Of a stretch of 64,000 nucleotides of DNA, positions 39,551 through 47,702 are shown in pieces. Under the pieces are notes generated by a model. It had not been told where the DNA came from, ran no database searches, and was given only the letters and a program-made list of their open reading frames with translations. This DNA is from Sphingosinicella sp. BN140058 (GTDB lineage Bacteria; Pseudomonadota; Alphaproteobacteria; Sphingomonadales; Sphingomonadaceae). The first letter of the stretch is position 1, and each line of letters opens with the position of its first letter. The DNA is taken from positions 1,723,001 to 1,787,000 of the forward strand of contig NZ_CP035501.1 in NCBI RefSeq assembly GCF_004135585.1. Direction: 5' to 3'. Both the position numbers and the translations under genes were made by a program.

Positions 39551-39592
39551 ACGGGCGGCACACGCCCCTCTCCTTCCAATCGGAGCAAGTTT

Positions 39593-40438
39593 ATGCAGGA
39601 ACGCAGCCAACAGGACACGGTCGCCTATGAGGTGGTCGACCGCATCGCCTGGGTGAAATTCAACCGTCCCGAAAAACGCAACGCGATGAGCCCCAAGCTC
39701 AACCGCCGGATGATGGAGGTGCTCGACGAACTCGAGTTCCGCGACGATGTCGGCGTGCTGGTGCTGAGCGGCGAAGGCGAATCCTGGACCGCCGGCATGG
39801 ATCTCAAGGAATATTTTCGTGAGACGGAGGCGGAAGGGCTTGGCGGCATCCGCCGCTCGCAGCGGGAGAGCTATGGCTGGTGGCGGCGGCTGCGCTGGTT
39901 CCAGAAGCCGACCATCGCAATGGTCAACGGCTGGTGCTTCGGCGGCGGCTACGGCCCGCTTTACGCCTGCGACCTCGCCTTCGCCGCCGAGGAAGCGAAG
40001 TTCGGACTGTCCGAGATCAACTGGGGCATCCTGCCCGGCGGCGGCGCGACCAAGGTCGTCGTCGATCTGATCTCGATGCGCGACGCGATGTACCATGCGA
40101 TGACAGGCGAGATGATCGACGGCCGCAAGGCCGCGGAGTGGCGGCTGGTCAACGAGGCCGTGCCCGCAGCCGAGCTCAAGGCGCGGGTGAGCGCGGTGGC
40201 GGCGATGCTGCTCGAGAAGAATCCGGTGGCGCTCAAGGCAACCAAGGATGCGGTCCGCAGGGTCAAGGACATGACCTACGACAATGCCGAGGATTTCCTG
40301 GTGCGTGCGCAGGAGGCGGCGAACTCGTTCGATCCCCGGGGCCGCAAGGAAGGCATCCGCCAGTTCATCGACGAGAAGAGCTACAAGCCCGGGCTCGGCG
40401 CCTACGACAAGGAGCGCGTTGGCAGCGACTCCGAATGA
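39593..40438 (+). CDS. p-Hydroxycinnamoyl-CoA hydratase/lyase (feruloyl-CoA hydratase-lyase)
   Basis: This 281-residue crotonase-fold enzyme contains RPEKRNAMSPKLNRRM, then WTAGMDLKEYFRE and MVNGWCFGGGYGPLYACDLAF, and LSEINWGILPGGG with the catalytic Glu. The WTAGMDLKEYF stretch is diagnostic for the Ech/HCHL group rather than fatty-acid hydratases. It hydrates feruloyl- or p-coumaroyl-CoA and splits off acetyl-CoA, giving vanillin or 4-hydroxybenzaldehyde. GGAG lies 7 nt before the ATG. It sits between its partner dehydrogenase and VanA in one direction. Confidence 0.93.
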   Translation: MQERSQQDTVAYEVVDRIAWVKFNRPEKRNAMSPKLNRRMMEVLDELEFRDDVGVLVLSGEGESWTAGMDLKEYFRETEAEGLGGIRRSQRESYGWWRRLRWFQKPTIAMVNGWCFGGGYGPLYACDLAFAAEEAKFGLSEINWGILPGGGATKVVVDLISMRDAMYHAMTGEMIDGRKAAEWRLVNEAVPAAELKARVSAVAAMLLEKNPVALKATKDAVRRVKDMTYDNAEDFLVRAQEAANSFDPRGRKEGIRQFIDEKSYKPGLGAYDKERVGSDSE

Positions 40439-40479
40439 CCGCGGACGAAGACTGAGGGAACGCAAGGGGAGAGGCGGCA

Positions 40480-41520
40480 ATGACGACGTGGATCGACAAT
40501 CGCTGGTATGTCGCCGCCTGGGACGCGGAAGTTGACCGGGCGCCCCTGGCGCGGACGATCTGCGGCGAGCCGGTGATGCTCTATCGCCGCCTCGACCGCA
40601 CCATCGTCGCGATGCAGGATGCCTGCCCGCACCGGCTACTGCCGCTGTCGATGGGGATCAAGGAAGGAGATTCGATCCGCTGCCGCTATCATGGCCTGCT
40701 GATCGGCAGCGACGGCCGTGCCGAGGAGATGCCGCTCCGCAACGATCCGGTGAACACGTCGATCTGCGTCAAGACCTATCCAGTGGTCGAGCGCCACCGC
40801 TTCGTCTGGATCTGGATCGGGGCCGCCGAGAAAGCCGACCCGGCACTGATCCCCGATTTCTGGCCGTGCAGCCACGAGGGCTGGACGTTCGACGGCGGCT
40901 ATAATGCGATCGCCTGCGATTACCGGCTGCTGATCGACAATCTGATGGACCTCACCCACGAAACCTACGTCCACGAAGGCTCGATCGGCCAGCGCGAACT
41001 GATGGAAGCGCCGATCACCACCCACGCCGAAGGCAACGAGATCGTCGTCACGCGCTGGATGGCGGGCATCGAAGCACCGCCTTTCTGGCGCGGCGCGCTC
41101 AAGCAGGACGGCCTCGTCGACCGCTGGCAGATCTGCCGTTTTCTGCCGCCGTCCAACGTGATCATCGACGTCGGCGTCGCGCCGGTGGGCGCCGGCGCCA
41201 CCGTCGAAGATCACGACCAGGGCGTGCGCGGCTTCGTGATCGACGCGATCACGCCGGAGAGCGAGGGCAGGACCCATTATTTCTGGGGCATGGCACGCAA
41301 TTTCGACATCCACGACACCGGCTTCACCGCCCGCTTCAAGCAGCAGCAGGGCGGCGTCTTCGCCGAGGATGTCGAAGTGCTGGAAGCGCAGCAGAGCTCG
41401 ATCGAGCGCAATCCCGGGCTGAAGCTTCGGGCCTATGCGATCGATCAGGGCGGCGTGAAGGCGCGGCTGGTGATCGAGCGGCTGAGGAAAGCGGAAGCTG
41501 CCGAGGCGGTGGCGGGATAG
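40480..41520 (+). CDS. vanA: Vanillate O-demethylase oxygenase subunit (Rieske), VanA-type
   Basis: This 346-residue Rieske non-haem iron oxygenase has the 2Fe-2S ligands Cys49, His51 (CPH) and Cys68, His71 (CRYH), and mononuclear iron site His160, His165 with Asn154/Asp157 nearby (NLMDLTHETYVH). This matches VanA and related O-demethylases. It removes the methyl group of vanillate as formaldehyde, forming protocatechuate. The ferredoxin-reductase partner VanB is absent from the window, so electrons must come from elsewhere. It is downstream of the hydratase-lyase by 41 nt with GGGGAGAGG before the ATG. Another aromatic methoxyl substrate is possible. Confidence 0.85.
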   Translation: MTTWIDNRWYVAAWDAEVDRAPLARTICGEPVMLYRRLDRTIVAMQDACPHRLLPLSMGIKEGDSIRCRYHGLLIGSDGRAEEMPLRNDPVNTSICVKTYPVVERHRFVWIWIGAAEKADPALIPDFWPCSHEGWTFDGGYNAIACDYRLLIDNLMDLTHETYVHEGSIGQRELMEAPITTHAEGNEIVVTRWMAGIEAPPFWRGALKQDGLVDRWQICRFLPPSNVIIDVGVAPVGAGATVEDHDQGVRGFVIDAITPESEGRTHYFWGMARNFDIHDTGFTARFKQQQGGVFAEDVEVLEAQQSSIERNPGLKLRAYAIDQGGVKARLVIERLRKAEAAEAVAG

Positions 41521-41575
41521 TCGCAACAGTCAGCGCCCGACGCCCAAGAAACGCGTATGAGCCTGCGGCAGCTTG

Positions 41576-41726
41576 GATCCTCCCCGAAAGGGGAGGGGGA
41601 CCGCCGGAGGCGGTGGAGGGGGTTGCGAGGCCCGCTCAGCGGGAGGACGAAGAGTTAGCGGGGTCTCGGAACCCCCTCCACCACCGCCTGCGGCGGCGGT
41701 CCCCCTCCCCGCGAGCGGGGAGGATC
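41576..41726. repeat. Nested palindromic element between vanA and the LysR gene
   Basis: The arms GATCCTCCCC and GGGGAGGATC enclose GGGGGACCGCC/GGCGGTCCCCC and GGTGGAGGGGGTT/AACCCCCTCCACC, with a variable centre. It is the same layout as 29332-29461 with different outer bases, and it lies between convergent genes. Confidence 0.8.
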
Positions 41727-41754
41727 TAAGGCGTGCCGAGGGGTCAAGACAGCC

Positions 41755-42654
41755 TCACTCCATCAGTCTCGGCAGCCCCGCGGCAAGGGCATCGACCGCG
41801 AGCCGGACCTTGTTGGGGAGATGCCGGGTCTGCAGCCACAAGGTGTGGACGTCGTAAAGGAATGGCGGCTGCTCGGGCAGCAGCTGCACGAGCGCGCCCG
41901 ACCGGAGGCGGTCGCGGACCAGCCAGCTCGGCAGCCAGGCGAGGCCAGTGCCTGCCGCGGCAGCATCGGCGATGGCGCCGAGATCGTCGAAACGCAGGCG
42001 ATTGGGAAGCGTGATCTCGCGCGGCGGCGCTCCCGGCTGCGGGAACAGCCAGGGCGGAATGCGGCCGGAACGGCGATAGATGACGGCTTCATGGCCGGCG
42101 AGATCGTCGATCCTCGTCGGCACGTTCCGGCCTTCGAGATAGGCCGGGGCGGCGACGACGATCATCCGCTGACGCGCCACGCAGCGCGCGATCAGGCCGG
42201 CGCTGTCGGCGAGCGTGCCGGTGCGCACGGCGAAATCGAAGCGGTCCTCGGCGAGATCGGAAAGGCGGTCGCTGAACGAAAGATCGAGCTCGAGGCCGGG
42301 ATGGGCGCGGGCGAGATCGAGCAGGATCGGTGCGACGCAGCGCCGACCGAACAGCACCGGCATCGCCACCCGCAATTTGCCCGACGGCACCAGGCGCTGA
42401 TCGGCGGCGAGCGCGTCCGCGGCATCGGCCTCCACGAGCACCGTACGACAGCGTTCGTAATAGGTGCGGCCGAAATCGGTCAGGCTCTGCCGGCGGGTGG
42501 TCCGGTTGAGCAGAGTGACGCCCAGCCGCGCCTCCAGTGCGCGAACGTGCTTGCCGACCATCGGCGCGGAGAGATCGAGCGCCGAGGCCGCGGCCGCGAA
42601 CGAGCCGAGATCCACCGCCCTGACGAAGACAGCCATGCTGGTGAGGCGATCCAT
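41755..42654 (-). CDS. LysR-type transcriptional regulator
   Basis: This 299-residue LysR regulator of normal length has an N-terminal winged helix (GSFAAAASALDLSAPMVGKHVRALEARLGVTLLNRTTR) and an effector domain. The start aligns with the family (MDRLTSMAVFVRAVDLGSF). It is divergent from the quinone-oxidoreductase gene 99 nt away, its most likely target. This LysR subtype often controls oxidoreductases next to it. The inducer is not known. Confidence 0.88.
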   Translation of the reverse strand: MDRLTSMAVFVRAVDLGSFAAAASALDLSAPMVGKHVRALEARLGVTLLNRTTRRQSLTDFGRTYYERCRTVLVEADAADALAADQRLVPSGKLRVAMPVLFGRRCVAPILLDLARAHPGLELDLSFSDRLSDLAEDRFDFAVRTGTLADSAGLIARCVARQRMIVVAAPAYLEGRNVPTRIDDLAGHEAVIYRRSGRIPPWLFPQPGAPPREITLPNRLRFDDLGAIADAAAAGTGLAWLPSWLVRDRLRSGALVQLLPEQPPFLYDVHTLWLQTRHLPNKVRLAVDALAAGLPRLME

Positions 42655-42753
42655 TCGAAACTCCTGGTTTCCTCAGAGCATCTTGCCGCCTGGTTTATCG
42701 CGGGCCTCAAGGCTGGAATAGCGGATTCCGTCACAGCAGGATGGAGTAAGCCG

Positions 42754-43965
42754 ATGACCCGCGTCGTTCGTGTTCATGCCCTTGGCGGCCCGGAAGAGCT
42801 GCGCATCGACGATGTCGAACTTCCGCCGCCGGGGCCGAACGAAGTCCGCGTCGCGGTCAAGACGATCGGCCTCAACCGCGCCGAGGCGATGCTGCGCGCG
42901 GGCACCTATATCGAGTCTCCGGCGCTGCCCTCCGGCCTGGGGCTCGAAGCGGCTGGGATCGTCGAGCGCGTCGGTGCCGACGTCACCCATTTCGTGCCGG
43001 GCGACGCCGTCAGCGTCGTGCCGCCGCCCTCGATGGTGCGCTGGCCCGCTTACGGCGAGCAAGCGACGTTCCCGGCGCGCTTGCTGGTCAAGCATCCGTC
43101 CACGCTCGGCTGGGAAGAGGCGGCGGCGCTCTGGATGCAATATGTGACCGCTTATGGCGCGCTGATCGACCTGGCGAACATCACGGCCGGCGAGTGCGTC
43201 GTGATCACTGCAGCCTCGAGCAGCGTTGGCCTCGCCGCCATCCAGATCGCCAATCGGATCGGTGCGGTTCCGATCGCCGTCACCCGCTCCTCTGCCAAGG
43301 AAGGCAGGCTGGTCGCCGCCGGCGCGGCCCACGTCATCGCCTCGGACGAAGAGGATCTGCTGGCGCGGCTCACCGCCATCGCGGGCAGTGAGGCCATTCG
43401 GGTGGTGTTCGACCCGATCGGCGGGCCGGCCTTCGGACCGCTCACCGCGGCGATGGCGCGAGGCGGAATCCTGATCGAATATGGCGCGCTCAGCCCGGAG
43501 CCGACGCCCTTTCCGATCGGTGCCGTGCTTGCCAAGAGCCTGACCTTACGCGGCTACCTGATCCACGAAATCGTCGCCGATGATGACAGACTGGCGGCGG
43601 CGAAGGCGTTCGTGCTGAGCGGCCTGGAGACCGGCGCGCTCCGGCCGGTGATCGACCGGGTGTTCGCCTTCGACGACATCGTCGCGGCGCACCGCTACCT
43701 CGAGACGAATGCGCAGTTCGGGAAGATCGTGGTGCGGGTTCAAGGAGGGGGGGTCGGCACTCGTCTCCCCTCCCTACTCAAGGGAGGGGCCGGGGGTGGG
43801 TTGCAGCCGAGCGGGTTCGATAGCCGCGAGGATGCCATTCTGCGCCTTTGGCGGCATCGAGCCGCCAAAGGCGCCACCCACCCCTGCCCTTCCCTGAAAG
43901 GAGGGGCGTTACTTGGGAAGAACGGCGCTCTTACAGCTCGCCCCAGACTTCCTTCGCGATGCTGA
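42754..43965 (+). CDS. Zinc-independent quinone-oxidoreductase-like alcohol dehydrogenase (MDR), C-terminus extended by repeat
   Basis: This is a medium-chain dehydrogenase/reductase with a GroES-like N-domain (GLNRAEAMLRAGTYIESP), a nucleotide-binding segment of the AASSSVGLAAIQIAN type and the usual end FGKIVVRV at about residue 329. It probably reduces quinones or enones with NADPH. The open frame does not stop there: it continues 74 residues through the palindromic repeat (43767-43907) to 43965, giving 403 residues. The added tail is Gly/Arg/Pro-rich and unlike any MDR. The end overlaps the convergent MetE-like gene by 35 nt. GGAG precedes the ATG at 42754. Confidence 0.8.
   Translation: MTRVVRVHALGGPEELRIDDVELPPPGPNEVRVAVKTIGLNRAEAMLRAGTYIESPALPSGLGLEAAGIVERVGADVTHFVPGDAVSVVPPPSMVRWPAYGEQATFPARLLVKHPSTLGWEEAAALWMQYVTAYGALIDLANITAGECVVITAASSSVGLAAIQIANRIGAVPIAVTRSSAKEGRLVAAGAAHVIASDEEDLLARLTAIAGSEAIRVVFDPIGGPAFGPLTAAMARGGILIEYGALSPEPTPFPIGAVLAKSLTLRGYLIHEIVADDDRLAAAKAFVLSGLETGALRPVIDRVFAFDDIVAAHRYLETNAQFGKIVVRVQGGGVGTRLPSLLKGGAGGGLQPSGFDSREDAILRLWRHRAAKGATHPCPSLKGGALLGKNGALTARPRLPSRC
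43767..43907. repeat. Palindromic element translated as the tail of the MDR gene
   Basis: The stems are CCCCTCCCT/AGGGAGGGG (43767-43789), GGGGTGGGT/ACCCACCCC enclosing the centre, CGCCTTTGGCGGC/GCCGCCAAAGGCG with loop ATCGA (43843-43873), and a final CCCTTCCCT/AGGAGGGG-type stem. The first stem resembles the repeat at 23755. It lies between the normal end of the MDR gene and the convergent MetE-like gene. Confidence 0.75.
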
Positions 43966-45055
43966 CGATCAGCTCAAGCTTGGCGCGCTGCTGGTCCATG
44001 CTGAGATCGTTGCCTTCGAAGGTGGAGGAGAAGCCGCATTGCGGGCTGAGGCAGAGCTGGTCGAGCGGCGCGAACTTGGCGGCGGCTTCGATCCGGCGGA
44101 GGATGTCGTCGCGCTTTTCGAGTTCGCCGCGCTTGGTGGTGACGAGGCCGAGGACCACCCGCTTGTGGCCCTTGGGCAGGAGACGGAGCGGCTCGAAGCC
44201 GCCGGAGCGCTCGTCGTCGAATTCGAGGAAATAGCCGTCCACGTCGAGCTGGTTGAACAAGGCGTCGGCGACATAATCGTAGCTGCCCGACGCCACCCAG
44301 GACGAGCGGAAATTGCCGCGGCACAGGTGGGTGGTGATGGTCAGACCGTCGGGCCGGCCGGCGAGCGCCTTGTTGATGATCTGGATGTAGATTTCGTGCT
44401 GGCGCTCGGGATCGCCGCCCTCGGCCGCGATCATCTTGCGCTGCTCGGGATCGTTCAGATAGGCGAGACTGGTGTCGTCGAGCTGGAGATAGGTGCAGCC
44501 GAGCCCGGCGAGATTGGCGATTTCCTGCGCGTAGACGGCGGAAAGATCGTCGTAGAAATCCTCGAGACGCGGATAGACGCTGGTCGAAACCGCGGCGCGG
44601 CCGCCGCGATAATGGACCATCGACGGGCTCGGGATGGTGAGCTTGGGAATGCCGCGCGTGACGTTCGCCTGCAGGAACTGGAAGGCGTCGGCGAAGATGG
44701 TCGACGGCAGGCTCAGCCGGTCCGAGACGCGCAGCGCCGAGGGCGTGAAATCGATGTCGCCCGCCTGATTGTGGAAGTGGACCTTGATGTTGGAGGCGAC
44801 CTTCTCGATCCCTCCGATCTGGTAGATGTAATCCATGTGCCAGGAGGCGCGGCGGGCCTCCCCGTCGGTGATGCCCTTGAGCCCGACCTCTTCCTGCATC
44901 GCGATGAGTTCGAGGATCGCCTGATCCTCGAGCCCCTTGAGGCGCGCCGCCTCGCCCGGATCCGACTTGGCGCGTTCGCGCGCTTCGAGCAGATAGCGGG
45001 GGCGGAGCAGGCTGCCGACATGATCGGCGCGGAAGGGCGGGCGGCTTGTCGTCAT
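43931..45055 (-). CDS. Cobalamin-independent methionine synthase (MetE C-terminal domain) family protein
   Basis: This 374-residue protein corresponds only to the catalytic C-terminal barrel of MetE. It contains DHVGSLLRP at the start, YLQLDDTSLAYL, HLCRGNFRSSW with a zinc-type His/Cys pair, EFDDERSGGFEPL and the second zinc Cys in LSPQCGFSST. Stand-alone proteins of this kind transfer methyl groups to thiols and are often called YxjG/YxjH-like. AAGGAG precedes the ATG. It is divergent from the acyl-CoA ligase across a hydroxycinnamate-type operator, so it may be coregulated with O-demethylation, as methyl groups are released there; that link is inference. Confidence 0.8.
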   Translation of the reverse strand: MTTSRPPFRADHVGSLLRPRYLLEARERAKSDPGEAARLKGLEDQAILELIAMQEEVGLKGITDGEARRASWHMDYIYQIGGIEKVASNIKVHFHNQAGDIDFTPSALRVSDRLSLPSTIFADAFQFLQANVTRGIPKLTIPSPSMVHYRGGRAAVSTSVYPRLEDFYDDLSAVYAQEIANLAGLGCTYLQLDDTSLAYLNDPEQRKMIAAEGGDPERQHEIYIQIINKALAGRPDGLTITTHLCRGNFRSSWVASGSYDYVADALFNQLDVDGYFLEFDDERSGGFEPLRLLPKGHKRVVLGLVTTKRGELEKRDDILRRIEAAAKFAPLDQLCLSPQCGFSSTFEGNDLSMDQQRAKLELIVSIAKEVWGEL

Positions 45056-45093
45056 GATCCTCTCCTTGATGTCGCAAGCCGTCTAGCGCAGAT

Positions 45094-45110
45094 TGCTATG
45101 ACTCACAACA
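45094..45110. promoter_or_regulatory. TGCTAT-N5-ACAACA operator-like inverted repeat
   Basis: It is centred in the divergent region between the MetE-like gene (start 45055) and the acyl-CoA ligase (start 45151). Both arms equal those at 2951 and differ from 38034 by one base. Confidence 0.6.
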
Positions 45111-45150
45111 TATGCCAGAAGCCTCGCATCAGTTCCTTGGAGAGGATGCG

Positions 45151-46662
45151 ATGGTGAGCGCGACGCGCGCAAGGCCGATGCCGGTGCCGGACTTCGTCCG
45201 CCTTCACGCCCGGGCGCGTCCCGAGGCAATCGCGCTGGCAAGCGCCGCCGGAGACGTGGCCTTCAGCTACTGCGCGCTCGATCAGGCGATCGCCTCGGCC
45301 GTCACCTTCCTGCGCGAGGCGGGCGTGCGGCGTGGCGACCGAGTCGCGGCGCTTGCCCGCAATTGCCCCGAAACGGTGATCCTGCAGCTTGCCTGCGCCC
45401 GCGCCGGAGCGATCCTGGCACCGCTCAACTGGCGGCTGGCGCCGGCCGAGTTGTGCGCGCTGATCGAGGATTGCGATCCGGCGCTGATCGTCGGTGACGA
45501 TCTGCTCGAATGTCTCGCCACCGTCACCGTCCCGAAGCGCGATATGGCCGAGGTCGCCGCCGGGATCGCGGCGGCCGCCGCGGCGCCGTTCGAGGCCGGC
45601 GACGCCGATCTGCCGTCATTGATGCTGTACACGTCGGGAACCTCGGGCAAGCCCAAGGGGGTGCTGCTGACGGAGCGCAACCTGTTCGCGACCGCAGCCA
45701 ATTTCGCGGTGCTCGGGGAAGTCGGCGCCGAAAGCGCCTTTCTGGTCGATTCGCCGATGTTCCACGTCATCGGCATGGTCACCAATATCCGACCCGCGTT
45801 GATGATGGGCGGTCGGATCGTGGTGTCGAGCGGCTTCGATCCCGCAACCACCCTCGCCCGGCTCGGCGACCCCGCACTGGCGATCAGCCACTATTTCTGC
45901 GTCCCGCAAATGGCGGAGATGCTGCGCGCCGCACCCGGTTTCGATCCGGATCGGTTGCGGGGCCTCAAGGCGGTGTTCACCGGCGGCGCCCCACACCCGG
46001 CCGCGCGGATCCGCGAATGGCTTGCCGACGCTATCCCGATCGTCGACGGCTACGGCATGACCGAGGCGGGAACCGTGCTCGGCATGCCGCTCGACCCCGC
46101 CATCATCGATCGAAAGGCGGGTTCGGCCGGGCTGCTGGGTGCCACGATCGAGCGTCGGATCGCGGCCGCCGACGGCAGCGACTGCGCAGACGGGGAGGTC
46201 GGCGAGCTGCTGCTCCGCGGGCCCAACATCTGCGCCGGCTATTGGCGCAACCCGGCCGAAACGGCGAAGGCGTTTACGTCCGACGGCTTCTTTCGCACGG
46301 GCGATCTCGTCCGCGAGGATGAAGACGGCTTTCTCACCCTGGTCGACCGCAAGAAGGAGATGTTCATCTCCGGCGGCGAGAACGTCTACCCCGCGGAAAT
46401 CGAGGCGGTCCTCGCCGCGCATCCGGCAATCGCCCAGGCGGCGGTGCTCGGCGTACCCGATGCCCGCTGGGGCGAAGTCGGCCACGCCTTCGTGCTGCTC
46501 AAGCCCGGCGCCGATCCTGATTCGGAAGCGATCCTCGCCGCGTGCGGCGAAAGGCTGGCGCGCTACAAACTGCCCAAGAAAATTCATTTCGTGCCGGATC
46601 TGCCGCGGACCGGATCGGGCAAGGTGATCAAGTCGGCGCTGCGGCAGATGCTCTCCGACTGA
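45151..46662 (+). CDS. Acyl-CoA ligase (ANL family), probable hydroxycinnamate-CoA ligase
   Basis: This 503-residue adenylate-forming enzyme has the P-loop-like YTSGTSGKPKG (160-170), GYGMTEAG, the hinge region FFRTGDLVREDEDGFLTLVDRKKEM and the C-terminal lysine motif GSGKVIKSALRQ. These are general ANL features; specificity for ferulate or p-coumarate is inferred. The inference rests on the operator shared with the MarR/hydratase-lyase locus and on the absence of another ligase in this pathway. The ATG at 45151 is preferred (GGAGAGG 6 nt before); the ATG at 45112 would lie directly on the operator. Confidence 0.85.
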   Translation: MVSATRARPMPVPDFVRLHARARPEAIALASAAGDVAFSYCALDQAIASAVTFLREAGVRRGDRVAALARNCPETVILQLACARAGAILAPLNWRLAPAELCALIEDCDPALIVGDDLLECLATVTVPKRDMAEVAAGIAAAAAAPFEAGDADLPSLMLYTSGTSGKPKGVLLTERNLFATAANFAVLGEVGAESAFLVDSPMFHVIGMVTNIRPALMMGGRIVVSSGFDPATTLARLGDPALAISHYFCVPQMAEMLRAAPGFDPDRLRGLKAVFTGGAPHPAARIREWLADAIPIVDGYGMTEAGTVLGMPLDPAIIDRKAGSAGLLGATIERRIAAADGSDCADGEVGELLLRGPNICAGYWRNPAETAKAFTSDGFFRTGDLVREDEDGFLTLVDRKKEMFISGGENVYPAEIEAVLAAHPAIAQAAVLGVPDARWGEVGHAFVLLKPGADPDSEAILAACGERLARYKLPKKIHFVPDLPRTGSGKVIKSALRQMLSD

Positions 46663-46700
46663 GCTTGCGTTCCGAGCGCAGCGGTCGCTATCTCCCTGGG

Positions 46701-47696
46701 ATGAGCGGCGCCCCTCCTGTTCCGAAGCTGGAAGATGTTGCGAGCCGCGCGGGCGTTTCGACGGCCACCGTATCTCGCTTCATCAACAATCCGGACGTGG
46801 TTGCCGCCAAGACCGGTGAACGGATCCGCGCGGCAATCGACGAGACCGGCTATATTCCCAATCTCGTCGCCGGCGGACTCGCCTCGAGCAAGAGCAGGCT
46901 GGTCGCGGTGCTGATCCCCAATCTCACCAACTCGATCTTCAACGATACGATCGAGGCCATGGTCGAAGAGTTGAGCGCAGGCGGAATCACCGTGATGTTC
47001 GGCCTGACCGGCACCCAGGAGGATCAGGCCGAGCAGATGATCCGGGCGGCGATGAGCCGGCGCGCGGACGCGATCATCTCGACCGGACCGATCAACGAGC
47101 GCATCAAGGCGCTGGTGCGGCGCAGCCGGATGACGTTCCTGCAGATCTGGGAATTGCCCGACGACCCGGTCGACATCGCGGTCGGCTTCTCGCACCGCGA
47201 CGCCGGCCGCGACATCGCCCGGTTTCTGATGGCGCGCGGTTACCAGCGGCCTCACCTGGTAACCGCCAACGGCAGCCGGGCGCGGATGCGCAGCGAGGGG
47301 TTCAAGGAGGAATGGCTGGCGCAGGGCGGTGCCACGCCGAGCGAAGGCGAGGTCGACATTCCATCGCGCTTCGGCCACGCCCGCCGTGTGTTCGCCGAGA
47401 TCAAGCGGCTGGACGTGCAGCCGGACGTCGTCGTCTGCGGATCCGATTTTCTCGCCCAGGGGTTGATCGTCGAAGCCCAGACCAGCGGCCTCAGAGTTCC
47501 CGACGATCTTGCCGTGCTCGGCTTCGGCAACAGCTCGATTGCGGGCGAGATGCGGCCGACGATCACCACCGTCGACATCGATGGACGGCGGATTGCGCGC
47601 GAGGCGATCGCCGCGATCCAGCGGCGGACCCGCGGGGGCGATGGCGAAAGGCGAATCGACGTCGGCTTCCGGCTGATCGCACGGGAGAGCGCGTGA
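46701..47696 (+). CDS. LacI/GalR family transcriptional regulator
   Basis: This 331-residue regulator has the LacI helix-turn-helix (LEDVASRAGVSTATVSRFINN) followed by hinge helix VAGGLASSKSRLVAVLIP and a periplasmic-binding-type sugar domain. It resembles the gluconate-type GntR branch of LacI proteins. It starts 38 nt after the acyl-CoA ligase in the same direction with only a weak Shine-Dalgarno. It is the only LacI protein in the window, so it is the first candidate for the AAGCGCTT-type sites at 1518, 2927, 49504 and 62277. The ligand is unknown. Confidence 0.88.
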   Translation: MSGAPPVPKLEDVASRAGVSTATVSRFINNPDVVAAKTGERIRAAIDETGYIPNLVAGGLASSKSRLVAVLIPNLTNSIFNDTIEAMVEELSAGGITVMFGLTGTQEDQAEQMIRAAMSRRADAIISTGPINERIKALVRRSRMTFLQIWELPDDPVDIAVGFSHRDAGRDIARFLMARGYQRPHLVTANGSRARMRSEGFKEEWLAQGGATPSEGEVDIPSRFGHARRVFAEIKRLDVQPDVVVCGSDFLAQGLIVEAQTSGLRVPDDLAVLGFGNSSIAGEMRPTITTVDIDGRRIAREAIAAIQRRTRGGDGERRIDVGFRLIARESA

Positions 47697-47702
47697 GGCC
47701 GA

